Source: Holophagaceae bacterium
GTDB taxonomy: Bacteria; Acidobacteriota; Holophagae; Holophagales; Holophagaceae
Assembly: GCA_025355915.1 (NCBI GenBank)
Contig: JANXYT010000029.1
Coordinates: 1-5,801, forward strand
DNA: 5,801 nucleotides
Reading direction: 5' to 3'
Within the stretch, counting starts at the first letter, position 1. Every line of letters starts with the position of its first letter. The position numbers and the translations under genes are program-made. Shown in pieces: positions 1 to 5,045 of the stretch. Under the pieces are notes generated by a model, which had not been told where the DNA came from, ran no database searches, and was given only the letters and a program-made list of their open reading frames with translations.

Positions 1-1166
1 TGCACGATGGGCAGGTTGCCGCTCACTTCGGCGATGCAGGGGGTGATGTAGCAGCCACCGGCCCGGGGCAGCTGCTCGCCCCCGCAGAGGATCGTCCCGC
101 CCTGGGCCTTCACGGTCTCGATGGCCGCCAGCAGGGTGGCCACGGTGCCCTTGTCCACCACGGGGCCCATGAGGTGCTTGTCGTCGCGGGGATCGCCGAT
201 GGGCGTCTTGGCATAGAGGTCCAGGAGGCGGTTCCGGAAGGTGGTGGCGATGGACGCGTGGACGATGACCCGGCGGGTGGAGGTGCAGCGCTGGCCGGAA
301 GTGCCGATGGCGCCGAAATAGACGGACTGCACTGCGATGTCCAGATCCCCCTTCTCGCTCACGATGACGGCGCCGTTGCCGCCCAGTTCCAGGATGTGGC
401 GGCCGAAGCGCTCCTGCACCAGCTTGCCCACGTGGCGGCCGCCGGGCACGGACCCGGTGTAGGACACCAGGGCCACGCGGGGGTCGGTGTTGATGAGGTC
501 CCCGATGTCGCTGCCCTTGCCGATGGCCAGGCTGCAGATGGCGGGATCGAAGCCGAAGTCAGCCAGGACCTTCTGGGCGATCTTGATGCAGGCGATGGCG
601 GTGAGCGGCGTCTTGGAGGAGGGCTTCCACAGCACCGTGTCGCCGCAAACCAGCGCCAGAGCCGTGTTCCAGCTCCATACGGCCACGGGGAAGTTGAAGG
701 CCGTGATGACGCCCACCACGCCCAGGGGATGCCACTGTTCCTGGAGGCGATGCTGCTTGCGCTCGCTCGGCATGGTGAGGCCGTAGAGCTGGCGGGAGAG
801 CCCCACGGCGAAGTCGCAGATATCGATCATCTCCTGGACTTCGCCCAGACCCTCGCGCAGGGTCTTGCCCATCTCGAGCGTCACCAGCTCGGCCAGGGCG
901 GCCTTGTTCCGGCGCAGCTCGTCGCCGATGGCCTTCACCACCTCGCCGCGCTTGGGGGCGGGGACCAACTTCCAGGAGGCGAAGGCCGCGTGGGTCTTGG
1001 CCAGGATGGCGTCGAATTCCTGGGGGGTCACGTTGGTGACCGTTGCCAGGGTCTCGCCATTGATGGGGGACACGATGGTCTGGGCCTTCCCGCTGCCGAT
1101 CCACTGACCTGAGAAGCCGCCCGGATTCACAGCTGAAATGCCCAACGATTTCAGGATCTTTTCCAT
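1..1166 (-). CDS. amaB: ALDH7/antiquitin-type aldehyde dehydrogenase, probable alpha-aminoadipate semialdehyde (piperideine-6-carboxylate) dehydrogenase; C-terminus cut by window edge
   Basis: Cytosolic NAD(P)-dependent dehydrogenase predicted to oxidise alpha-aminoadipate semialdehyde to alpha-aminoadipate in lysine breakdown. The 388 visible residues track the ALDH7A1/AmaB family closely: PAPKRGE near residue 69, LEMGK at 97-101, ICDFAVGLSR at 116-125, TAFNFP at 155-160 with the oxyanion Asn158, LWKPS at 179-183, general-base Glu260 in LELGGNG, and nucleophile Cys294 in GQRC. The Arg before the Cys and the Arg of GLSR match residues that in human antiquitin contact the substrate carboxylate. 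Family length is about 500, so roughly 120 residues are missing; the sequence stops just before the expected ETFAP motif. The start ATG has GGAGG five bases upstream (1172-1176). It is divergent from a LysR regulator, its likely controller. The family call is firm; the exact substrate rests on family knowledge. Confidence 0.9.
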   Translation of the reverse strand, partial: MEKILKSLGISAVNPGGFSGQWIGSGKAQTIVSPINGETLATVTNVTPQEFDAILAKTHAAFASWKLVPAPKRGEVVKAIGDELRRNKAALAELVTLEMGKTLREGLGEVQEMIDICDFAVGLSRQLYGLTMPSERKQHRLQEQWHPLGVVGVITAFNFPVAVWSWNTALALVCGDTVLWKPSSKTPLTAIACIKIAQKVLADFGFDPAICSLAIGKGSDIGDLINTDPRVALVSYTGSVPGGRHVGKLVQERFGRHILELGGNGAVIVSEKGDLDIAVQSVYFGAIGTSGQRCTSTRRVIVHASIATTFRNRLLDLYAKTPIGDPRDDKHLMGPVVDKGTVATLLAAIETVKAQGGTILCGGEQLPRAGGCYITPCIAEVSGNLPIV

Positions 1167-1248
1167 GATTTCCTCCACGCTTCATTTGTATCGTTATTTA
1201 TATCAATTACAAAATTCATTTAATTCACATGAATCATGAATATGATTC
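1167..1248. promoter_or_regulatory. Divergent promoter/operator region between the aldehyde dehydrogenase and LysR-type regulator genes
   Basis: This 82-bp gap is strikingly AT-rich (especially 1181-1250) against GC-rich neighbours and must hold the promoters of both divergent genes. The pentamer TGAAT or its complement ATTCA occurs five times: 1214-1218, 1223-1227, 1230-1234, 1237-1241 and 1245-1249. These build nested dyads: ATTCAT-N9-ATGAAT (1214-1234), ATTCA-CA-TGAAT (1223-1234) and a larger palindrome listed separately. A divergent LysR gene with dyads in the shared gap is the usual layout for autoregulation plus control of the neighbour. I could not assign -35/-10 boxes with confidence, and no strict T-N11-A LysR box stands out. 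Confidence 0.6.
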
Positions 1249-1251
1249 ATG
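1228..1251. repeat. Perfect 10-bp inverted repeat overlapping the LysR start codon (operator candidate)
   Basis: CATGAATCAT (1228-1237) and ATGATTCATG (1242-1251) are exact reverse complements separated by GAAT. The right arm ends with the ATG of the LysR-type gene (1249-1251). The dyad centre is about 73 bp upstream of the divergent dehydrogenase start codon. As DNA it could be a regulator binding site; as RNA it could fold so that the start codon is paired. The repeat is seen directly; its role is inferred. Confidence 0.7.
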
Positions 1252-2160
1252 CCTATGGACGCGTTCCTCGACCTCCCCCAACTTAGGACCTTCTACACCC
1301 TCGCGCAGGCAGGGAGCTTCACCGCCTGCGCCAAGCGGCTGAACCGCACGCAGTCCGCCGTCAGCCATGCCATGGCCAAGCTGGAGGACCTCGTGGGTGT
1401 GCCCCTACTGGATCGCCGAGGCCGGAGCCTGGGTCTCACGGAGGAAGGCCGCCGCCTCTACCAGGCCTGCGAACAGGTCTTCGCCACCCTCGACGCCGCG
1501 ACGGATGACCTGCGGCGCCACCAGACTCTGCCCCGGGGCCGGCTTCGCGTGGGGGCCACGGTCGAATTCGGCAGCAGCATCCTCATGAAGCACATGCAGC
1601 CCTTCCTGGCCGCCAACCCGGACCTGGAGATCGATTTCACCCTCAGCCAGGACCTGCTCGCCCCCCTGCTGCGGGACGATCTCGACCTGATCATCGACTG
1701 CCAGGAACATCCCCTGCCCACCCTGAAGAAGGCGCCCCTGTTTCGGGAAACCTACGTGGTGGCCTGCTCCCCATCCTTCCGGAAGGCCCACCGACTGCGC
1801 GTCCCGGCGGATCTCTGCCGCGGGCCGGTGCTCTCCCTGGACAAGGCCGGCGCCTGGTGGAACCGCTTTCTCATGGCCGTCCCCGACCACGAACAGCCCC
1901 AGCTGGACCGGATCATCGCCGTGAACCACATCCGGGCCATGATCCATGCTGCCTGCAACGGCATGGGCGCCCTGCTGGTGCCCCGGTACAGCGTCCTGGA
2001 TGAGCTCTCCCGAGGCGACCTCGTGGCCCTCTTCCCCGCCATCCGCCCCACCGAGGACCGGTTCTCCATCTACCAGAAGAAGGTCAAGGCCACCCATGAG
2101 AAGCAGAAGCTGCTGACCCGGTATCTGCAAGGGTTGAGTCCGGCGGAGTTCGGGTCGTAG
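1249..2160 (+). CDS. LysR-family transcriptional regulator
   Basis: A 303-residue DNA-binding regulator of normal LysR length. The N-terminal winged helix-turn-helix lies at about residues 8-66 (LRTFYTLAQAGSFTACAKRL, then NRTQSAVSHAMAKLE and LLDRRGRSLGLTEEGRRL). It is followed by a linker helix to about residue 92 and a periplasmic-binding-protein-like effector domain from about 97 (GRLRVGAT) to 295. The start is tightly bounded: an in-frame TGA sits at 1243-1245, so only ATG 1249 or ATG 1255 fits the family N-terminus, and neither has a recognisable Shine-Dalgarno sequence. The start codon lies in a palindrome, hinting at autoregulation. It is divergent from an ALDH7-type dehydrogenase, so control of lysine or aminoadipate catabolism is inferred. 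The effector cannot be told from sequence. Confidence 0.95.
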   Translation: MPMDAFLDLPQLRTFYTLAQAGSFTACAKRLNRTQSAVSHAMAKLEDLVGVPLLDRRGRSLGLTEEGRRLYQACEQVFATLDAATDDLRRHQTLPRGRLRVGATVEFGSSILMKHMQPFLAANPDLEIDFTLSQDLLAPLLRDDLDLIIDCQEHPLPTLKKAPLFRETYVVACSPSFRKAHRLRVPADLCRGPVLSLDKAGAWWNRFLMAVPDHEQPQLDRIIAVNHIRAMIHAACNGMGALLVPRYSVLDELSRGDLVALFPAIRPTEDRFSIYQKKVKATHEKQKLLTRYLQGLSPAEFGS

Positions 2161-2179
2161 CGCAAGGCCCCTTTAATGA

Positions 2180-2207
2180 CAACAGGCCGCCCTGCGGCGG
2201 CCTGTTG
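2180..2207. terminator. Perfect 12-bp stem-loop between convergent LysR and HU genes (first of a tandem pair)
   Basis: CAACAGGCCGCC (2180-2191) pairs exactly with GGCGGCCTGTTG (2196-2207) around the loop CTGC. It lies between the stop of the plus-strand regulator (2160) and the stop of the minus-strand HU gene, so it could terminate both transcripts. No good T-run follows on either strand (the minus strand continues TCATTAAAGG), so classic intrinsic termination is uncertain. It could instead protect mRNA 3' ends. Confidence 0.6.
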
Positions 2208-2236
2208 CCAGCTGCGAACCGAAGGTTCGCAGCTGG
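2208..2236. terminator. Perfect 13-bp stem-loop directly after the HU gene (second of a tandem pair)
   Basis: CCAGCTGCGAACC (2208-2220) pairs exactly with GGTTCGCAGCTGG (2224-2236) around a three-base GAA loop (TTC on the other strand). It starts two bases past the HU stop codon (2239-2241 on the minus strand) and abuts the neighbouring 12-bp hairpin with no gap. Likely an HU transcript terminator or 3'-end stabiliser. There is no T-tract right after it, because the next hairpin follows immediately. Confidence 0.6.
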
Positions 2237-2238
2237 AA

Positions 2239-2538
2239 TTACATCTGATCCTTCAGCCCCTTGGCCGTCTTAAACACAACCTTGCGGCCGGCAGGAATCT
2301 TGATGCTTTCGCCGGTCTTGGGGTTGCGGCCCATTTTCTCCTTGGTGGCGCGCACTTCAAAGGTGCCGAGGCCAAAGAGGTTGACGCGGTTGCCGGTGAG
2401 GAGGGTCTCCACGATGTGATCGCGGACGCCGTCCAGGATGGATTTGCCCCGGGCCTTGGACAGGTCCTGGGCTTCGGCGAGTTTGGCAGCGAGTTCTGCG
2501 ATGCCGAGGGTGTCGGGTTTATCAGTGGTCTTCGCCAT
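2239..2538 (-). CDS. hup: HU/IHF-family nucleoid DNA-binding protein
   Basis: A 99-residue histone-like protein that dimerises and bends DNA in the nucleoid. The helical N-terminal body (LGIAELAAKLAEAQDLSK, then a second helix to about residue 48) leads into GLGTFEVRATKEKMGRNPKT, which matches the bacterial histone-like signature. The beta-arm tip GRNPKTGESIKIPAG carries the intercalating Pro73, and the C-terminus is KVVFKTAKGLKDQM. Typical HU is about 90 residues; the extra length is an N-terminal tail of about nine polar residues (MAKTTDKPD). The ATG has AAGGAG seven bases upstream (2546-2551). It lies 110 bp downstream of rplI on the same strand and may be co-transcribed with it or have its own promoter, since no clear terminator was found between them. 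HU and IHF subunits cannot be separated by eye; a homodimeric HU is more likely. Confidence 0.95.
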   Translation of the reverse strand: MAKTTDKPDTLGIAELAAKLAEAQDLSKARGKSILDGVRDHIVETLLTGNRVNLFGLGTFEVRATKEKMGRNPKTGESIKIPAGRKVVFKTAKGLKDQM

Positions 2539-2648
2539 GGATGGGCTCCTTGGGATGGGATGAATGGGATTTCTGCTGGCAGACGAATCCCGGATGGGCC
2601 GGTTTGGTGACCCCGTGAGGGCCGGCCTCTTGAAGGATGAAGCTGAGG

Positions 2649-3101
2649 CTATTCGGCGGTGGGGGTGGCGCTGACTTCCAGGTTGACCTTGGCATGAATG
2701 CCGCTGTAGATCCGCACGTCCACGATGTAGGTGCCCGCGTCCTTGATGTGGGGCACGGTGATGTCGCGGCGGTCGAGCGTAAAGCCCTTGCCCTTGAAGA
2801 GCTCGGCCACGTCGGCATTGGTGACGGACCCGAAGAGGTGGCCATTCTCGCCAGCCTTCTTGGCCACGGCGAGGCTCACGGCCTCGATCTTTTCGGCCAG
2901 GCTCTTGGCGTCAGCCAGTTCCTTGGCCCGGAGCTTCTCGGCGCGAACCTTCTCCAGCTCGATCTGGCGCTTGTTGCCGGCCGTGACGGGCAGGGCCATC
3001 TTGCGGGGAAGGAGGAAGTTGCGAGCATAGCCGTCCTTGACGTTCACCACGTCGCCGCGGACACCAAGATGTTGCACGTTATCGATCAAGAGGATTTCCA
3101 T
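2649..3101 (-). CDS. rplI: 50S ribosomal protein L9
   Basis: Large-subunit protein bL9, which binds 23S rRNA near the L1 stalk and helps keep reading frame. The 150-residue product has the two-domain dumbbell of the family. The N-terminal rRNA-binding domain (MEILLIDNVQHLGVRGDVVN, then VKDGYARNFLLPRKMALPVT) carries the L9 signature. A charged linking helix spans about 42-75, and the C-terminal domain includes HLFGSVTNADVAE at 88-100. Length matches the usual 148-150. ATG 3101 is chosen because the family N-terminus begins there and GGGAG lies five bases upstream (3107-3111); the frame remains open to an ATG at 3149, but those 16 extra residues are not family sequence. rpsF and rpsR, its common partners, are not adjacent: the upstream neighbour is a divergent PilZ gene and the downstream neighbour is HU. 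Confidence 0.97.
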   Translation of the reverse strand: MEILLIDNVQHLGVRGDVVNVKDGYARNFLLPRKMALPVTAGNKRQIELEKVRAEKLRAKELADAKSLAEKIEAVSLAVAKKAGENGHLFGSVTNADVAELFKGKGFTLDRRDITVPHIKDAGTYIVDVRIYSGIHAKVNLEVSATPTAE

Positions 3102-3178
3102 GGGTACTCCCAAGGGGGTATGAATGGGGGATGGGTTCGGCCAGCGCATTGGAACTCGCGTTGTCCCCGCGTGGGTGA

Positions 3179-3225
3179 GACGGCGTCCTGCGCCGTCAGG
3201 GCCAGGTCCACAGGACCCGCCCTGT
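3179..3225. other. Cluster of small overlapping stem-loops upstream of rplI
   Basis: GACGGCG (3179-3185) pairs with CGCCGTC (3191-3197). GGTCC (3205-3209) pairs with GGACC (3213-3217). ACAGG (3210-3214) can instead pair with CCTGT (3221-3225), and GTCCTG (3185-3190) with CAGGAC (3211-3216). These pairings are mutually exclusive in part. If rplI is transcribed from the candidate promoter near 3258-3286, the cluster lies in its 5' leader. A role in L9 autoregulation is speculation; short GC-rich stems also arise by chance in such DNA. Confidence 0.3.
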
Positions 3226-3257
3226 CCCCCGATGGGTTCAGGCCGATCAGAAAATCC

Positions 3258-3286
3258 AGTCTAGCCCGGGACCGTCCGATACCCAA
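3258..3286 (-). promoter_or_regulatory. rplI: Candidate sigma-70-type promoter for rplI
   Basis: On the minus strand, TTGGGT (3286-3281) and TAGACT (3263-3258) are separated by 17 bases, with partial matches to TTGACA and TATAAT. Transcription would start near 3251, giving a leader of about 150 bases before rplI. The boxes are only partial matches, so this is a weak call; nothing else in 3102-3314 looked better by eye. Confidence 0.25.
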
Positions 3287-3314
3287 GCATGGATTTCCCC
3301 TTCCCGGAGCCTGA

Positions 3315-3698
3315 ATGAGCTCACTTGTCGATCGACGTGATACCCGCCGCATCATCGTCGGGCCTGAGTTTGGCATCTCCTTCACGCTGAAGGGACATGG
3401 CTACCGGGATGTCCGGATCACCAACCTGAGTACCGGTGGTTGTTTTGCCCTGGTCGGAACCCGGGATGCCCGCCTCTTTGAGCGCTGCGCGGTCCTGGAG
3501 AACTTGATCCTGACCCACCCGAACCTGCCTAAGGCTTCCATCATGGCGACGGTGTCCTATGTCCTGGGAGGCCACCCAGGGTTGGACCCGCTGGAGACCG
3601 TGGGGATTGGCATCCAGTTCTTGAGCATGGACGACGCCGCCCAGGAGGCGCTGGATGCCTGGGTGGACGCGGCCACAGCCTCCCAGCAGATAGGCTAG
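3315..3698 (+). CDS. Stand-alone PilZ-domain protein, probable c-di-GMP receptor
   Basis: A 127-residue single-domain cytosolic protein. Both c-di-GMP-binding motifs of PilZ are present: RxxxR near the N-terminus (Arg7/Arg8 with Arg11/Arg12 in DRRDTRR) and NxSxxG at 37-42 (NLSTGG), followed by the expected beta-barrel strands and IGIQFLSMDD near 96-105, a common PilZ ending. No signal peptide or membrane segment is seen. The ATG has GGAG five bases upstream (3306-3309). It is divergent from rplI and convergent with an aminotransferase gene, so it stands alone and context does not name its partner. Such proteins usually act on motility, pili, exopolysaccharide or transcription. The family call rests on the motifs, since overall PilZ conservation is low. 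Confidence 0.85.
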   Translation: MSSLVDRRDTRRIIVGPEFGISFTLKGHGYRDVRITNLSTGGCFALVGTRDARLFERCAVLENLILTHPNLPKASIMATVSYVLGGHPGLDPLETVGIGIQFLSMDDAAQEALDAWVDAATASQQIG

Positions 3699-3724
3699 GG
3701 GCCGCTCCAAACCGCGAGCGGCCC
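3699..3724. terminator. Stem-loop between convergent PilZ and aminotransferase genes
   Basis: GGGCCGCT (3699-3706) pairs exactly with AGCGGCCC (3717-3724) around a ten-base loop, starting directly after the PilZ stop codon. On the minus strand it lies about 30 bases past the aminotransferase stop, so it may serve both genes. No clear T-run follows on either side. Confidence 0.5.
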
Positions 3725-3754
3725 GTATCCCAATGGGTCTAAAGGCCCCTGAGG

Positions 3755-4882
3755 CTACTTCTTCCCGAAGAACCCGAGGATCGCCACCGCCACCTCATCG
3801 CGCATGGCCTCCGTCATCTCGGGATAGACGGGCAGGCTGAGCACTTCCTTGGCCGCCAGCTCGGATTCGGGCAACTGCCCGGCCTGGTAGCCGAGGTCCT
3901 TGAAGCAGGGCTGCTCGTGGAGGCAGATGGGGTAGTAGATGGCGCTGCCGATGCCGCGATCCTTCAGATGGGCCTGCAGCGCATCGCGCTTGCCGCCTTT
4001 TACGCGGATGGTGAACTGGTTGTAGATGTGGCGGCCGTCGGGCACCACCTCATGGGGCAAGACGATCTCGTCAGCGGTCAGCGCCGCCATGCGCTCCAGA
4101 TACCAGGCGGCGTGCTTCCGGCGGCCCCCGTGCCAGCCATCCAGCATGGGCAGCTTGGCCCGCAGCACCAGGGCCTGGAACTCGTCCATGCGCCCGTTCA
4201 TGCCCACCTCGTGGTGCATGTAGACGGGCTCCATGCCGTGAACGCGGATACGACGAACCCGCGCAGCCAGAGCGGCGTCATCCCGGATGGCGGTCATGCC
4301 CGCGTCGCCGAAGGCGCCGAGGTTCTTGGTGGGGTAGAAACTGTAGGCGGTCATGTCGCCGAACTCACCCGCGGACTTGCCCCAGCCCTTGGCCCCCAGG
4401 CTCTGACAGGCGTCCTCAATCACCGGAATGCCGCGTTTCTTCGCCACGGCCATGATGCCGGGCATGTCCGCCAACTGGCCGAAGAGGTGGACGGGGATGA
4501 CGGCCTTGGTGCGGGGCGTGAGGGCCGCCTCCACCAGGGCGCCCGAGGCGTTGAAGGTGGCGGGGTCGAGGTCGATGAATACGGGTTTTGCGCCCAGGCG
4601 GGATACCACGCCCGCCGTGGCGAAGAAGGTGAAGCTGGGGACGATCACTTCGTCACCGTGGCCGATTTCCAGGGCCATGAGCGCCGCCAGCAGGGCGTCG
4701 GTGCCGCTGGACATGCCCACCGCGTGGGCCGCGCCCGCGTAGGCGGAAATCTCGGCCTCAAGCCCCTTCACATTCTCGCCCAGGATGAACGAGGAGCGGT
4801 CGATGAGGCCCGAAAGGCCCTCCAGCACCTTGGCCTTGATGGCGGCGTTCTGCGGGGCGAGCTCAAGCATCGGGACGGGCAT
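3755..4882 (-). CDS. DegT/DnrJ/EryC1/StrS-family PLP-dependent aminotransferase, probable nucleotide-sugar aminotransferase
   Basis: A 375-residue fold-type I aminotransferase of the family that adds an amino group to keto-sugar nucleotides for surface glycans or secondary metabolites. Visible hallmarks are FILGENVKGLE at 32-42, SSGTDAL at 58-64 for cofactor phosphate binding, DEVIVPSFTFFAT at 77-89, IEDACQSLGA at 155-164 with Asp157 expected at the pyridine nitrogen, the Schiff-base Lys186 in SFYPTKNLGAFGDAG, GMNGRMDEFQA, and the C-terminal IYNQFTIR and IYYPICLHEQP. The presence of Lys186 argues for an aminotransferase rather than a StrS-like dehydratase. ATG 4882 is preferred because GGAGG lies just upstream; a TTG at 4906 would add eight residues but lacks a ribosome site. 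It resembles WbpE-type enzymes, but no other sugar genes are in view, so the substrate is open. Confidence 0.92.
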   Translation of the reverse strand: MPVPMLELAPQNAAIKAKVLEGLSGLIDRSSFILGENVKGLEAEISAYAGAAHAVGMSSGTDALLAALMALEIGHGDEVIVPSFTFFATAGVVSRLGAKPVFIDLDPATFNASGALVEAALTPRTKAVIPVHLFGQLADMPGIMAVAKKRGIPVIEDACQSLGAKGWGKSAGEFGDMTAYSFYPTKNLGAFGDAGMTAIRDDAALAARVRRIRVHGMEPVYMHHEVGMNGRMDEFQALVLRAKLPMLDGWHGGRRKHAAWYLERMAALTADEIVLPHEVVPDGRHIYNQFTIRVKGGKRDALQAHLKDRGIGSAIYYPICLHEQPCFKDLGYQAGQLPESELAAKEVLSLPVYPEMTEAMRDEVAVAILGFFGKK

Positions 4883-4886
4883 GGGG

Positions 4887-4891
4887 CCTCC
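4887..4891 (-). promoter_or_regulatory. Ribosome binding site deciding the aminotransferase start
   Basis: GGAGG on the minus strand, four bases before ATG 4882. The alternative TTG at 4906 lies upstream of it and has no purine-rich site of its own, so translation from 4882 is favoured. The spacing is slightly short. Confidence 0.6.
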
Positions 4892-4968
4892 ATTCGCGGT
4901 TTTCAAGTATGGCAGCGGGTCAAGCGAGATTCAGTCACATCGACTCAACGAGCCGTTAGAGATCAACT

Positions 4969-5043
4969 GATTCACCACGAAGACACGAAGACACGAAAAC
5001 CGCCGTTTTCTTTCTTCATGTCTTTGTGTCTTCGTGGTGGATC
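4969..5043. repeat. Extragenic inverted repeat of CACGAAGA units between lysS and the aminotransferase gene
   Basis: Two 29-base arms, 4969-4997 and 5015-5043, are reverse complements at 26 of 29 positions around a 17-base spacer. The left arm holds three 8-base units in tandem (CACGAAGA at 4976-4983 and 4984-4991, then CACGAAAA at 4992-4999). Inside, GAAAAC (4995-5000) can pair with GTTTTC (5005-5010) around CGCC. The right arm ends two bases from the lysS stop codon. Sequence of this kind, which reads as HHEDTKTRK-like spurious peptides, is familiar to me from intergenic regions of many unrelated bacteria. It may act as a transcript 3'-end hairpin for lysS; how such elements spread is not evident here. 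Confidence 0.85.
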
Positions 5044-5045
5044 TT

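Noticed and set aside
174..1112. Long plus-strand open frame opposite the aldehyde dehydrogenase
   Set aside because: Its low-complexity Gly/Ala/Asp/His-rich translation is typical of the antisense of a GC-rich gene, and the opposite strand carries all ALDH7 motifs.
1405..2130. Minus-strand open frame opposite the LysR gene
   Set aside because: Antisense shadow with no domain signals; the LysR frame is complete and well conserved.
2583..2627. Possible terminator between rplI and HU (GGCCGG...CCGGCC on the minus strand)
   Set aside because: A six-base stem across about 19 unpaired bases with no T-run is within what GC-rich DNA gives by chance.
3102..3149. N-terminal extension of L9 by 16 residues to ATG 3149
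   Set aside because: The family N-terminus MEILLIDNV begins at 3101 with a GGGAG site five bases upstream, and the extension is not family-like.
3130..3245. Near-repeat GATGGGTTC(A)GGCC in the rplI-PilZ gap
   Set aside because: Two short imperfect copies about 100 bases apart in GC-rich DNA; too weak to support an operator pair.
2637..3314. Plus-strand open frame across rplI and its upstream region
   Set aside because: Overlaps the complete L9 gene in antisense, and its translation shows no recognisable family.
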